DNA of 64,000 nt from positions 930,001 through 994,000 of the forward strand of contig NZ_CP035733.1 in the NCBI RefSeq assembly GCF_009768975.1, in the 5' to 3' direction. Position numbers and translations under genes: made by a program. Positions 10,760 through 19,703 of this stretch are shown piece after piece (within the stretch, counting starts at the first letter, position 1; each line of letters starts with the position of its first letter). The notes beneath the pieces were generated by a model. The model searched no databases and had not been told where the DNA came from. It saw only the letters and a program-made list of their open reading frames with translations. Origin of the DNA: Sphingorhabdus lacus. Lineage in GTDB: Bacteria; Pseudomonadota; Alphaproteobacteria; Sphingomonadales; Sphingomonadaceae.

Positions 10760-11967
10760 CGGTCACACTCCCCGAACACAATGTCGAGCGCGCCCAAAAT
10801 CGCGGTCGTGTCGGCCAGCATGTGCCCACGCGACATGAAGTCCATGGCTTGCAGATGCGAGAAAGCCGTCGGGCGGATTTTGCAGCGATAGGGCTTGTTG
10901 GTGCCATCCGACACCAGATAGACGCCAAACTCTCCCTTGGGGCTTTCGGTGGCGACATAGACGCTGCCCGCCGGAACCTTGAAGCCTTCGGTATAAAGTT
11001 TGAAATGGTGGATCAGCGCTTCCATGCTCTGCTTCATTTCGGCGCGCTTGGGCGGGACGATCTTGCGGTCGTCGCTGCACACAGGGCCTTCGGGCATTTG
11101 CTGGAGGCATTGTTTCATGATGCGGATCGACTGGCGCACTTCCTCGACGCGGACCATGAAGCGGTCGTAGCAATCGCCGCGTGTGCCGACGGGAATGTCG
11201 AAGTCCATCTTGGCATAGACATCATAAGGCTGGCTTTTGCGGATATCCCAGGGGATGCCCGCCGCGCGGATCATCGGACCGGAAAAGCCCCATTTGATGG
11301 AGTCTTCTCTGGAGACGATGGCAATATCGACGTTGCGCTGTTTGAAAATGCGGTTGTCGACGACAAGCTTCATCGCGTCTTCGAACAGGCGCGGCAGACG
11401 GTCGTCGAGCCATTCGCCAACATCGGTCAATAGCTTCAACGGCACATCCTGATGCACGCCGCCGGGACGGAACCATGCGGTGTGCATACGCGCGCCACTG
11501 GCGCGTTCAAAAAAGCCCATGCAATCTTCGCGTGCTTCGTAAAGCCAAAGGCCCGGAGTCATCGCGCCGACGTCGAGCGCATGGTGCGCGATGTTGAGCA
11601 GATGGTTGGAAATGCGAGTCATTTCCGCGAAAAGCACCCGCAGATACTGCGCGCGCAACGGCACTTCGAGGTTCAGCAGCTTTTCGATCGCCAGCACATA
11701 GCTATGCTCCATCGCCAGAGGCGAAGCATAGTCGAGCCGGTCGAAATAGGGCAGCGCCTGCAAATAGGTCTTATATTCGATCAGCTTTTCGGTGCCGCGG
11801 TGCAGCAGGCCGATATGCGGATCAAGCCGCTCCACGATTTCACCGTCCAGTTCCATGACCAGACGCAAAACGCCGTGCGCTGCAGGATGCTGCGGACCGA
11901 AGTTAATCGTGTAATTTTCAATGACCTCGTCACCGGTGGTGGGGGCCAGATCCTGTTGAAGGTTCAT
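10756..11967 (-). CDS. nuoD: NADH-quinone oxidoreductase subunit D (49 kDa)
   Basis: Quinone-site subunit related to the large subunit of NiFe hydrogenases but lacking the metal ligands (403 residues). Visible are the quinone-pocket segment [14 protein letters not shown] near the N-terminus, [19 protein letters not shown], and the C-terminal [22 protein letters not shown] and [20 protein letters not shown]. It is separate from nuoC, unlike the E. coli nuoCD fusion. ATGA overlap with nuoC. Confidence 0.98.
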   Translation of the reverse strand: MNLQQDLAPTTGDEVIENYTINFGPQHPAAHGVLRLVMELDGEIVERLDPHIGLLHRGTEKLIEYKTYLQALPYFDRLDYASPLAMEHSYVLAIEKLLNLEVPLRAQYLRVLFAEMTRISNHLLNIAHHALDVGAMTPGLWLYEAREDCMGFFERASGARMHTAWFRPGGVHQDVPLKLLTDVGEWLDDRLPRLFEDAMKLVVDNRIFKQRNVDIAIVSREDSIKWGFSGPMIRAAGIPWDIRKSQPYDVYAKMDFDIPVGTRGDCYDRFMVRVEEVRQSIRIMKQCLQQMPEGPVCSDDRKIVPPKRAEMKQSMEALIHHFKLYTEGFKVPAGSVYVATESPKGEFGVYLVSDGTNKPYRCKIRPTAFSHLQAMDFMSRGHMLADTTAILGALDIVFGECDR

Positions 11968-12719
11968 TCTTTCACCGCCTTCGGTTTCCGCACCGTACGC
12001 TTTTTAGCTTCCACATTGGCTGCCGCTCCGGCGCCGGTCTGCGATGGCTTTTCTGTCGTTTTGGGATCATTCACCTGCGGCGGTGTGCCACGCGGCGGTT
12101 CGTTTGATTTGATCACCTTCTCATCGCCGGGCAGTACATAGTCCGCACCTTCCCATGGCGAGAGGAAGTCAAAGCTGCGGAAATCCTGCGCCAGCTGCAC
12201 CGGCTCATATTTCACGCGCTTTTCTTCTTCGGAATAACGCAACTCGACATAACCGGTCAGCGGGAAATCCTTGCGTTGCGGATGCCCGGTAAAGCCATAA
12301 TCGGTCAGGATGCGGCGGAGATCCTCATTGCCAGAGAACAGCACGCCATACATATCAAACACTTCACGCTCCAGCCAGCCAGCGACTGGCCAGATGCCGG
12401 TCACCGACGGAACAGCGACATCTTCGCTGGTCGTGACATGCACGCGGATGCGGTGGTTCTTAGTCAGGCTGAGCAGGAAATATACGACTTCAAAACGCGG
12501 GTCGCGGTCGGGCCAGTCGACACCGGCAATTTCCATCAGTTGCTGATATTCGCACTCGTCGCGCAATTGGGTCAAAACACCCACCAGCGAATCCCGCTTC
12601 ACATGCAGCGCGAGTTCGCCATTATCCTCATCAACGCTGACAAGGTCTTTACCCAGCAGCTTCTTGATTGCAGCAACCGTGCCCTTGGGCTTTTCAATAT
12701 GTGGGGCTGGATGTGTCAC
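11964..12719 (-). CDS. nuoC: NADH-quinone oxidoreductase subunit C (30 kDa)
   Basis: Peripheral-arm subunit C. The conserved signature [42 protein letters not shown] is present at about residues 110-160. The last 45 residues are a low-complexity tail rich in Pro, Lys, Ala and Thr ([18 protein letters not shown], then [14 protein letters not shown]), a basic extension absent from short homologues. GTG start overlapping the nuoB stop (GTGA). Confidence 0.96.
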   Translation of the reverse strand: MTHPAPHIEKPKGTVAAIKKLLGKDLVSVDEDNGELALHVKRDSLVGVLTQLRDECEYQQLMEIAGVDWPDRDPRFEVVYFLLSLTKNHRIRVHVTTSEDVAVPSVTGIWPVAGWLEREVFDMYGVLFSGNEDLRRILTDYGFTGHPQRKDFPLTGYVELRYSEEEKRVKYEPVQLAQDFRSFDFLSPWEGADYVLPGDEKVIKSNEPPRGTPPQVNDPKTTEKPSQTGAGAAANVEAKKRTVRKPKAVKE

Positions 12720-13252
12720 CGTTCCAGCGTCCCTACCCGGCGGATTTTACGTTGCAATTGCATGATACCATAGAGCAGCGCCTCGGCGGTCGGAGGACAT
12801 CCGGGGACATAAATGTCTACAGGTACGATCCGGTCGCAACCGCGCACGACGCTATAGCTGTAATGATAATAGCCACCGCCATTGGCACAGCTGCCCATGG
12901 AGATGACATATTTGGGTTCCGACATCTGATCGTAGACCTTGCGCAATGCAGGCGCCATTTTGTTGCACAGCGTACCAGCAACAATCATGACGTCGGACTG
13001 ACGCGGGGATGCGCGCGGCGCGATACCGAAACGTTCAAAGTCGTAGCGCGGCATATAGCCGTGGATCATCTCGACCGCACAGCAGGCCAGACCAAAAGTC
13101 ATCGGCCACAACGAACCGGTCCGCGCCCAGTTGAACAGATCTTCTGTCGATGAAACGACAAAACCTTTGTCGTTCACTTCGCTTTCAATATCCTTGAAGA
13201 AACCGGAATCAGGAACGGACGCGTCCGCCGGTGTCTGTGCGATTACTCCCAT
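12716..13252 (-). CDS. nuoB: NADH-quinone oxidoreductase subunit B (N2 cluster)
   Basis: Subunit carrying the terminal 4Fe-4S cluster N2, which reduces quinone. The tandem cysteines of the motif [12 protein letters not shown] are present, together with [20 protein letters not shown] and [14 protein letters not shown]. The start at 13252 ([19 protein letters not shown], 178 residues) gives the usual length; it overlaps the 3' end of nuoA by 10 bases. A longer frame upstream is only the shadow of nuoA. Confidence 0.97.
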   Translation of the reverse strand: MGVIAQTPADASVPDSGFFKDIESEVNDKGFVVSSTEDLFNWARTGSLWPMTFGLACCAVEMIHGYMPRYDFERFGIAPRASPRQSDVMIVAGTLCNKMAPALRKVYDQMSEPKYVISMGSCANGGGYYHYSYSVVRGCDRIVPVDIYVPGCPPTAEALLYGIMQLQRKIRRVGTLER

Positions 13253-13617
13253 TCGAGGGCTCCCACTTTCCACGCATAAATAAAGCCAATGACCAGTTCG
13301 AAAAGGAACAGCATCATGGTGCCCCAGCCAACCCAACCTGTTTCACCAAGGCTGACTGCCCATGGAAAAAGGAACGCAGCTTCGAGATCGAAGATAATGA
13401 ACAGGATGGCGACAAGGTAAAAGCGCACGTCAAACTGGCTGCGCGAATCTTCGAATGCGGGAAATCCGCACTCATATTCCGCCAACTTTGCCTCTGTCGG
13501 CTGGTGCGAACCGGTCAGGCGCGACACACCCATAGGCAAAAATACAAAGGCCGACGACAGGGCAAGCGCCACAAATAGGAATAATAAGATCGGCAAATAT
13601 TGCGATAAATCAGTCAT
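13243..13617 (-). CDS. nuoA: NADH-quinone oxidoreductase subunit A
   Basis: Small membrane subunit of 124 residues with three helices, first gene of the operon. The conserved loop [44 protein letters not shown] includes the Cys of the ND3 loop and the acidic residues near the quinone cavity. The start [10 protein letters not shown] at 13617 fits the family length. The operon promoter should lie in 13618-13780; no convincing -35/-10 pair was found there. Confidence 0.96.
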   Translation of the reverse strand: MTDLSQYLPILLFLFVALALSSAFVFLPMGVSRLTGSHQPTEAKLAEYECGFPAFEDSRSQFDVRFYLVAILFIIFDLEAAFLFPWAVSLGETGWVGWGTMMLFLFELVIGFIYAWKVGALEWE

Positions 13618-13783
13618 AACAGACTCGCTTTGGCCCCCGTAAACGTGCCGCGCTTTTAGGGGCAAGGTCCGGCTACCGCAAGGGCGGAAAGCCAGATTTT
13701 GTGGGCTTTTTTCAATTATTTTTTGCGCGGTGCCGTATCGATTTTGATCCAAGATGGACGCATTGAATCAGCAACCTTGTTTT

Positions 13784-13813
13784 AGGAGGAAAAGAATGGA
13801 ACACCGGCCATGA
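13784..13813 (+). promoter_or_regulatory. Strong ribosome binding site and five-codon leader ORF
   Basis: AGGAGG at 13784-13789 lies six bases before an ATG at 13796 that opens the tiny frame MEHRP, whose TGA (13811-13813) overlaps the ATG at 13810 of the next gene's long frame. The arrangement suggests a translated leader coupled to the downstream gene. Seen directly in the sequence; function is inferred. Confidence 0.4.
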
Positions 13814-13833
13814 AAGCTGCTCGGGAGGAACAG

Positions 13834-14352
13834 GTGCTTACAAAGTTTTTTACGATAATTGCGTTGGCCGGGGCGGCAACCGCAACGGCGCATGCCGAAG
13901 ACACACCCGCGCCGCCCGCCACGACGGAAGCGGCCATATCCGAGATGATGCCCTGTTCAAAAGTTCGCACAAACACCGGAACACCCGCCTCCACCGAAAA
14001 TGCACTGAACAATTATCGACTGAAATTCGAAAAAGTCGATGATGCCTCTTTCAAAGTGTTTGATGGCGAACTGTTTTACTACATCGATTTTTACAAAAAT
14101 GACGAAGGGTTCCACAGCCTGGCGTTCAACATCAGATTCGAGAAAATCAAAGTCGGAATGAAAGAAATTAACGAGTGGAACGAAAAACGGCGCTTTACCC
14201 GTGCCTATTTAACCAAAGACAAGATGGCCGTTCTCGAAATGGACCTTAACATGGAATATGGCGGCATGGCGGACTGCCAGTTTCAGGATAACCTATATGT
14301 CTGGCTAGACTCGCTCGGCCGGTTTCACGACACGATTTACAAGATGAACTGA
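13834..14352 (+). CDS. Exported YbjN-domain protein
   Basis: Small periplasmic protein. I place the start at GTG 13834, preceded by GGGAGG (13823-13828), because it gives a clean signal peptide MLTKFFTIIALAGAATATAHA cut before EDTPAP. Translation from ATG 13810 would add eight polar residues (MKAAREEQ). The mature part has the YbjN-like pattern INEWNEKRRFTRAYLTKDKMAVLEMDLNMEYGG, seen in a family related in fold to type III secretion chaperones and of unknown role. It is monocistronic and converges with the suhB-like gene, only two bases apart. Confidence 0.75.
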   Translation: MLTKFFTIIALAGAATATAHAEDTPAPPATTEAAISEMMPCSKVRTNTGTPASTENALNNYRLKFEKVDDASFKVFDGELFYYIDFYKNDEGFHSLAFNIRFEKIKVGMKEINEWNEKRRFTRAYLTKDKMAVLEMDLNMEYGGMADCQFQDNLYVWLDSLGRFHDTIYKMN

Positions 14353-14354
14353 CC

Positions 14355-15173
14355 CTATTTCAGCGCGCCGACGAGCAATTTGTGCAGCTTGCTGTGCAAA
14401 ATGTCATTTGCAGCAAGAACCTGCGTGTCCGCGATATGCGGGCTGCGTCCCCGATAGTCGGTTACAAAGCCCCCTGCTTCGCGCACCAACAGACACCCAG
14501 CCGCCGTATCCCACGCCGAAAGACCGCTTTCCCAAAAGCCGTCATAACGTCCGGCGGCAAGCCATGCCAGATCCAGGCTGGCGGCACCAAAACGGCGGAT
14601 ACCGGCGACTTGCGGACCTATAGAAGCGTAAATTTTGCCCCATTCGTCAAAATCGCCATGGCCCTTATAGGGAGTGCCGGTGGCGATCAGCGCTTCATTA
14701 AGTTGCCGGCGTGCCGAAACGCGCAGACGGCGGTGGCCGAGCCATGCGCCCTTGCCACGTTCTGCCCAAAAGCTTTCGTCGGTGATCGGGTTATAGACCA
14801 GACCTGCAAAGATATCGCCCCAACCGGAACCATCCGGCTTGGGATCCTGTACCGCGATGGAAATCGCGAAGTGCGGGATACCGTGCAAAAAGTTGCTTGT
14901 GCCGTCGAGCGGATCGACGATGAAGCGCGGCTTTCCATCCGCACCCGCAATCTCGCCGCCTTCTTCCAAAAGAAAGCCCCAATCCGGACGGGCAACTTCC
15001 AATTCGCGAAAGATAGTATCTTCGGCGCGCTCATCGGCTTTTGAAACAAAGTCAGCCGGTCCCTTTTGCGAGACCTGCAAATGCTCGATTTCACCGAAAT
15101 CGCGGCGAAGCTTGCCACCCGCCTTGCGAGCCGCCTTTTCCATGATGGTCAAAAGACCGGTCAATGCTGGCAT
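14355..15173 (-). CDS. suhB: Inositol monophosphatase family phosphatase (SuhB-like)
   Basis: Mg-dependent phosphatase of the inositol monophosphatase fold, 272 residues. Metal-site motifs: EEGGE (Glu of motif 0), FIVDPLDGTSNFLHGIP (DPxDGT) and the C-terminal LSAWDTAAGCLLVREAGG (WDxAAG). Substrates in bacteria vary (inositol phosphates, sugar phosphates, or a role with ribosomal RNA transcription as in E. coli SuhB), so the substrate is not determined. It overlaps the efp stop by one base and is probably cotranscribed with efp. Confidence 0.9.
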   Translation of the reverse strand: MPALTGLLTIMEKAARKAGGKLRRDFGEIEHLQVSQKGPADFVSKADERAEDTIFRELEVARPDWGFLLEEGGEIAGADGKPRFIVDPLDGTSNFLHGIPHFAISIAVQDPKPDGSGWGDIFAGLVYNPITDESFWAERGKGAWLGHRRLRVSARRQLNEALIATGTPYKGHGDFDEWGKIYASIGPQVAGIRRFGAASLDLAWLAAGRYDGFWESGLSAWDTAAGCLLVREAGGFVTDYRGRSPHIADTQVLAANDILHSKLHKLLVGALK

Positions 15174-15736
15174 TAGTCGGCCTTCCGGACATATTCCCGT
15201 TCGTAAACGTCAACAACGATCCGCGTGCCCGAGCTGATAAAGGGCGGCACCATGACGCGCACACCATTGTCGAGGATGGCAGGCTTGTAGCTGGACGAAG
15301 CGGTCTGGCCTTTGACGACCGCGTCGGCCTCCACAACGGTTGCCTCGATCTGGTCGGGCAAGGCCACCGAAAGCGCCTCTTCCTCATACATTTCCATGAC
15401 GACATCCATGCCGTCCTGCAAAAAGGCGGCAGCATCGCCCAAAAGGTCACTTGGCAGTGTCACCTGATCATAGGTTTCCTTGTCCATGAACACGAGATTG
15501 TCGCCCTCTGCATAGAGGAACTGGAAATCTTTCTGGTCGAGGCGGACGCGCTCAACGCTTTCGGCCGAACGGAAACGAACGTTGTTCTTGCGGCCATCGC
15601 GCAGGTTTTTGAGTTCGACTTGCATATAGGCACCGCCCTTGCCCGGCTGGGTATGCGCGGTCTTTACCGTGCGCCACAGACCGTTTTCATATTCAAGGAT
15701 GTTACCCGGCTTGATTTCAACCGCGTTGATTTTCAT
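15173..15736 (-). CDS. efp: Translation elongation factor P
   Basis: Factor that relieves ribosome stalling at polyproline stretches; 187 residues, the usual length. The domain I loop TQPGKGGAY carries a lysine at residue 33, the position modified in EpmA-type systems. The C-terminal signature region [33 protein letters not shown] is intact. Upstream, 80 bases separate it from thiE, so it may have its own promoter. Confidence 0.98.
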   Translation of the reverse strand: MKINAVEIKPGNILEYENGLWRTVKTAHTQPGKGGAYMQVELKNLRDGRKNNVRFRSAESVERVRLDQKDFQFLYAEGDNLVFMDKETYDQVTLPSDLLGDAAAFLQDGMDVVMEMYEEEALSVALPDQIEATVVEADAVVKGQTASSSYKPAILDNGVRVMVPPFISSGTRIVVDVYEREYVRKAD

Positions 15737-15816
15737 GGAACGAACTCGCTAACAAATGGAAAGAGCAGACACGCGCCGCGTGCCGTTGGTGGCGGCCTTT
15801 AACGGGCGCGACCGAA

Positions 15817-16440
15817 TTAGGCAAGCAGGGCGTTAAACGCTTTTACCGCTTCGGCGGGACCTTGGGGATGATTCCACACCGCACCGGACACCGCCAGAAA
15901 ATCGGCACCCGCCTCAATAAGCGGCTTTGCATTGTCCGGCGTAATTCCGCCGATGGCGACGCATGGGATTTCCGTCACCAGCGTCCATTTCTGAACGGTA
16001 TCGAGTTCGGCGATATGCTCGACCTCTTTGGTGTTTGTCGGGAAGAATGCGCCAAAGGCTACATAATCCGCACCGGCCTCAGCCGCTTCCATCGCCAGAT
16101 GGCGGCTGTTGTGGCAGGTTACGCCGATCTGGGCGTCACGGCCCAATTGTTCACGGGCATCCCGCGCATCGCCATCACCCTGCCCCAGATGAACGCCATC
16201 GGCTTTCAAACGTTTGGCCAGTGATATGCTGTCGTTGACGATGAAGGCGACGTCATGCCGTGCGCAGATTTCCTGCAGCGGTGCTGCCAAGGCAGCTGCC
16301 TCATGCTGGTCGATGCCTTTGACCCGGAACTGGAACGCCGCAACGGGTCCGGCCGACAAGGCCTGTTCAAGTTTTTCAGAAAACGCCCCGCTAACATCGA
16401 GCGGGGAAATGAGATAAAGCTGGCATCCAATGTCGGTCAT
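15817..16440 (-). CDS. thiE: Thiamine-phosphate synthase
   Basis: Joins hydroxymethylpyrimidine diphosphate and thiazole phosphate to make thiamine phosphate. TIM-barrel enzyme of 207 residues with KADGVHLGQGDGDARDAR, VTCHNSRHLAMEAAEAGADYVAFGAFFPTNTKE and the phosphate-binding VAIGGITPDNA motif. The kinase that makes its pyrimidine substrate is encoded elsewhere in this window (thiD fusion at 58312-59457). No TPP riboswitch is visible upstream. Confidence 0.93.
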   Translation of the reverse strand: MTDIGCQLYLISPLDVSGAFSEKLEQALSAGPVAAFQFRVKGIDQHEAAALAAPLQEICARHDVAFIVNDSISLAKRLKADGVHLGQGDGDARDAREQLGRDAQIGVTCHNSRHLAMEAAEAGADYVAFGAFFPTNTKEVEHIAELDTVQKWTLVTEIPCVAIGGITPDNAKPLIEAGADFLAVSGAVWNHPQGPAEAVKAFNALLA

Positions 16441-16510
16441 GCCGCGCCTTTAGCGAGGGTTTAGGCTGGCGGCAAATGTCTTACGCATCACCGCCAGCCC
16501 CTCTCCAACC

Positions 16511-17398
16511 TCAGGTCGCCGAAGCGGCGGCAATCTCGTCAATCGCACCGCCAAGCGAGGCGTCGAATTCGGCGTCGGTCATCTGGTGACGCAGGTCTTC
16601 CAGCAACGCGCGCGAGAAGCTTGCAATGATGCCCTGGTTCTTCGCCAATTCCACGCATGCTTCTGGGCGGGCAAATCCGCCGGACAGCGCAACGACACGC
16701 AATACGCGCGGATGCTGTACCAATGGATCGAACAGTCCGGCTTCGGCCGGGATCGACAGCTTCAGCATAACCTTGTGGTCACCCGACACATTGTCGAGAG
16801 CCTTCAGGATTTCGTCACGCAGGATCGCGTCGCTTTGCGCACGGTCCGCACTTTTGATGTTCACTTCAGGTTCGATGATCGGCATCAGGCCATGACCTAA
16901 AATCTGTTCCGCAACTTCAAACTGCTGCTTCACGATAGCCGCGATTCCCGTGGGCGACGCGCTATTGATGACCGAACGCTTCTTGGTGCCGAACACGCCC
17001 TTTTCCCGGGCGCGGGCCAACAAACTGTCGAGTTCCGGCATCGGCTTCATCATCTGCACGCCGTCGGCTTCGTCTTCCAGGCCCTTGTCGACTTTCAGAA
17101 ATGGAACAACACCGCGTTCCCACAAGGCTTCCGGAACAGGCTTGCCTTCTGCTGTACCGTCCATAGTGCGTTCGAACAGGATCGCGCCAATCACCTTGCC
17201 GTTGGCAAAGCTGGGCGATGTGATGATGCGGGTCCGCATGTCGTGGATCAGACCGAACATTTCCTCGTCATTGCCGTAGGCATCTTCTTCGATACCATAG
17301 CCACGCAACGCCTTTGGGGTCGAACCACCGCTCTGGTCAAGCGCGGCTATAAAGCCGGCGCCATTGGCGATCTTGTCGAACATTTTGGGATCGTGCAT
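16511..17398 (-). CDS. fda: Fructose-bisphosphate aldolase, class I
   Basis: Schiff-base aldolase of the short bacterial class I family (295 residues): N-terminal GFIAALDQSGGSTPKALRGYGI, RTMDGT, and the segment DHKVMLKLSIPAEAG where the catalytic lysine is expected. It cleaves fructose-1,6-bisphosphate in glycolysis or makes it in gluconeogenesis. The ATG at 17398 (MHDPKMFDKIANG) is chosen over a TTG two codons upstream. It lies downstream of a terminator that ends pgk and is preceded by a 16-bp palindrome, so it is probably transcribed and regulated separately. Confidence 0.95.
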   Translation of the reverse strand: MHDPKMFDKIANGAGFIAALDQSGGSTPKALRGYGIEEDAYGNDEEMFGLIHDMRTRIITSPSFANGKVIGAILFERTMDGTAEGKPVPEALWERGVVPFLKVDKGLEDEADGVQMMKPMPELDSLLARAREKGVFGTKKRSVINSASPTGIAAIVKQQFEVAEQILGHGLMPIIEPEVNIKSADRAQSDAILRDEILKALDNVSGDHKVMLKLSIPAEAGLFDPLVQHPRVLRVVALSGGFARPEACVELAKNQGIIASFSRALLEDLRHQMTDAEFDASLGGAIDEIAAASAT

Positions 17399-17421
17399 TC
17401 TCAATTCCTAATCTTTCCAGT

Positions 17422-17437
17422 TTGCATACGTATGCAA
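17422..17437. promoter_or_regulatory. Perfect 16-bp palindrome upstream of the aldolase gene
   Basis: TTGCATACGTATGCAA, centred 31 bases upstream of the aldolase start codon, between that start and the pgk terminator. A central CG step is typical of LacI-family operators, but the cognate regulator is not in the window. Operator function is inferred from symmetry and position. Confidence 0.5.
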
Positions 17438-17446
17438 GAGCACAAT

Positions 17447-17472
17447 AAAAAAAACGGGGCAATGCGCCCCGT
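17447..17472 (-). terminator. Rho-independent terminator after pgk
   Basis: On the minus strand, a seven-base GC-rich stem (ACGGGGC/GCCCCGT, loop of five) is followed by a run of eight T. It begins four bases after the pgk stop codon, so it ends the tkt-gap-pgk transcript before the aldolase gene. Confidence 0.9.
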
Positions 17473-17476
17473 GGGG

Positions 17477-18673
17477 TTAATCCGTTTGAAGCGCATCGAC
17501 TCCCGGTAAGGGTTTGCCTTCCATCCATTCGAGAAACGCACCACCAGCGGTCGAAATAAAGGTGAAATCATCGGACACACCAGCATGCGCCAGAGCTGCG
17601 ACGGTATCACCGCCACCGGCAACCGAGATAAGCGAACCTTCTATGGTCAACGCGGCGGCAGTCTTTGCCAACGCCACGGTTGCCTTATCAAAAGGTTCAA
17701 TCTCGAACGCGCCCAAGGGGCCATTCCAGACCAGCGTCCTGCAGGTCTTCAAAACATCGGCGAGCGCTTCGACAGCGGCAGGACCGACATCCAAAATCAT
17801 TTCATCGGCTGCAACTTCATGCACATTCACGATACGGATTGGCGGATTACTGCGGAATTCGACTGACGTCACGACGTCATAAGGCAGATGGACAGTGCAT
17901 CCCGATGCATCCGCTGTTTCCAAAATGGCGTTCGCAGTGTCCGCGAGGTCATGTTCGCACAGCGACTTGCCCACATCGATACCGCGCGCCGCCAAAAAGG
18001 TGTTGGCCATTCCGCCACCGATGATCAGGTGATCGACCTGCTTTACCAGATTGTTGAGCACGTCCAGCTTGGTAGAAACCTTCGCCCCGCCAACAACTGC
18101 TGCCACGGGATGTTCGGGATTCCCCAAAGCCGCTTCCAGCGCCTTGAGTTCGGCCTCCATCGAGCGACCGGCATAAGCGGGCAATATATGAGCTAGCCCT
18201 TCGGTCGACATATGCGCCCGGTGGGCTGCAGAGAACGCGTCATTCACATAGAAATCGCCATTTTCCGCAACAGCCTTGGCCAGCTCGGGATCGTTCTTTT
18301 CCTCGCCTGGCCAAAAACGTGTGTTCTCAAGCAGTGCGATGTCACCATCTGCAAGGATACCAACCGATTGCCGCACCACATCACCCGCGATTTCGGGGAC
18401 AAACATGATTTCACGCCCGACAACTTCCTGCAGCGCATCGAGCACCATGGAAACCGACATTTCGCTATGCTTTGCGCCCTTTGGACGACCAAAATGCGCC
18501 AGAAGCAGCACTTTAGCACCCTTGTTGCTCAGTTCCAATACGGTTGGCAGCAAGGCGCGCAGGCGCATGTCATCGGTGACACGGCCGTCGGCCATGGGGA
18601 CGTTCAGGTCAACCCGCACCAGCGCGCGCTTGCCCTTGATATCCCCAAGATCGTCCAAAGTGCGAAATGCCAT
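17477..18673 (-). CDS. pgk: Phosphoglycerate kinase
   Basis: Interconverts 1,3-bisphosphoglycerate and 3-phosphoglycerate with ATP formation (398 residues from ATG 18673, [20 protein letters not shown]). Signature [19 protein letters not shown] at the N-terminus, the basic-patch motif [29 protein letters not shown] and the nucleotide-binding [12 protein letters not shown] near the C-terminus. Eleven bases after gap and followed by a terminator. A longer in-frame extension upstream overlaps gap and is rejected. Confidence 0.98.
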   Translation of the reverse strand: MAFRTLDDLGDIKGKRALVRVDLNVPMADGRVTDDMRLRALLPTVLELSNKGAKVLLLAHFGRPKGAKHSEMSVSMVLDALQEVVGREIMFVPEIAGDVVRQSVGILADGDIALLENTRFWPGEEKNDPELAKAVAENGDFYVNDAFSAAHRAHMSTEGLAHILPAYAGRSMEAELKALEAALGNPEHPVAAVVGGAKVSTKLDVLNNLVKQVDHLIIGGGMANTFLAARGIDVGKSLCEHDLADTANAILETADASGCTVHLPYDVVTSVEFRSNPPIRIVNVHEVAADEMILDVGPAAVEALADVLKTCRTLVWNGPLGAFEIEPFDKATVALAKTAAALTIEGSLISVAGGGDTVAALAHAGVSDDFTFISTAGGAFLEWMEGKPLPGVDALQTD

Positions 18674-18684
18674 GGTTTCAGCCC

Positions 18685-19692
18685 TTACAGCAGTTTGCCA
18701 ATGACGCCGGCTGTATCTACCATGCGGTTGGAGAAGCCCCATTCATTGTCATACCAGCTCAAAACGCGAACCAGTTTGCCGTCAATGACCGCTGTTTCCA
18801 GGCTATCGATGGTCGAGCTCGCCGGGCAATGGTTATAGTCGATCGAAACCAGCGGCTCGTCAGAATAGGCCAAAACGCCCTTCAGTGCGCCTTCCGACGC
18901 CGTCTTTAGCAGTTCATTGACCTCTTCCTTGGTGGTATCACGCTTTGGCGTGAAGGTCAGGTCGACGATGCTGACATTGGGCGTCGGCACGCGAATTGCC
19001 GAACCGTCCAGCTTGCCCTTCAGTTCGGGCATAACCTCACCCACCGCACGGGCAGCGCCGGTGGTGGTGGGGATCATCGACATGGCGGCGGCACGTGCAC
19101 GGCGCATGTCGTCGTGGATCTGGTCGAGGATTTTCTGGTCATTGGTATAGCTGTGGATGGTGGTCATCAGGCCACGCTCGATACCGATGGCGTCGTTCAG
19201 AACTTTCGCGAGCGGCGCAAGGCAGTTGGTGGTGCAGCTTGCGTTGGAAACAATCACGTCTGCAGCGGTCAAAACATCGTGGTTGACCCCGAAAACGACG
19301 GTTTTGTCGACATTTTTCCCGGGTGCCGAAATCAGCACGCGCTTGGCGCCCGCAGCCAGATGCTTTTCGGCACTGGCACGATCCGTGAAGAAACCGGTGC
19401 ATTCCAGCGCAATATCCACGCCATTGGCGGCGTGCGGCAGATTTGCAGGGTCACGCTCGGCAGTCACATGAATGCGCTTGCCGTTGACGATGATGTCATT
19501 GCCATCCGCTTCGACGGTGCCGGGGAACGGGCCATGCACGCTGTCGCGCTTGAAAAGCAGGGCATTCGCCTTTGCCGGCGCCAGATCGTTGATGGCGACC
19601 AGTTCCAGGTCATGGTCGTCGCGCTCAAGTATCGCACGAGCAACCAAACGGCCGATGCGGCCAAATCCGTTAATAGCTACTTTGACAGTCAT
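18685..19692 (-). CDS. gap: Glyceraldehyde-3-phosphate dehydrogenase, type I
   Basis: Glycolytic/gluconeogenic dehydrogenase of 335 residues. NAD-binding N-terminus [19 protein letters not shown], active-site signature [19 protein letters not shown] (catalytic Cys), and C-terminal [16 protein letters not shown]. Middle gene of the tkt-gap-pgk operon; the spacing to tkt is 11 bases. Confidence 0.98.
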   Translation of the reverse strand: MTVKVAINGFGRIGRLVARAILERDDHDLELVAINDLAPAKANALLFKRDSVHGPFPGTVEADGNDIIVNGKRIHVTAERDPANLPHAANGVDIALECTGFFTDRASAEKHLAAGAKRVLISAPGKNVDKTVVFGVNHDVLTAADVIVSNASCTTNCLAPLAKVLNDAIGIERGLMTTIHSYTNDQKILDQIHDDMRRARAAAMSMIPTTTGAARAVGEVMPELKGKLDGSAIRVPTPNVSIVDLTFTPKRDTTKEEVNELLKTASEGALKGVLAYSDEPLVSIDYNHCPASSTIDSLETAVIDGKLVRVLSWYDNEWGFSNRMVDTAGVIGKLL

Positions 19693-19703
19693 ATATGCTC
19701 CTA

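Noticed and set aside
16464-16499. GGCTGGCGG/CCGCCAGCC inverted repeat between the aldolase and thiE
   Set aside because: The stem is good, but no T-run follows on either strand; it could be a weak or Rho-dependent terminator and was not called.
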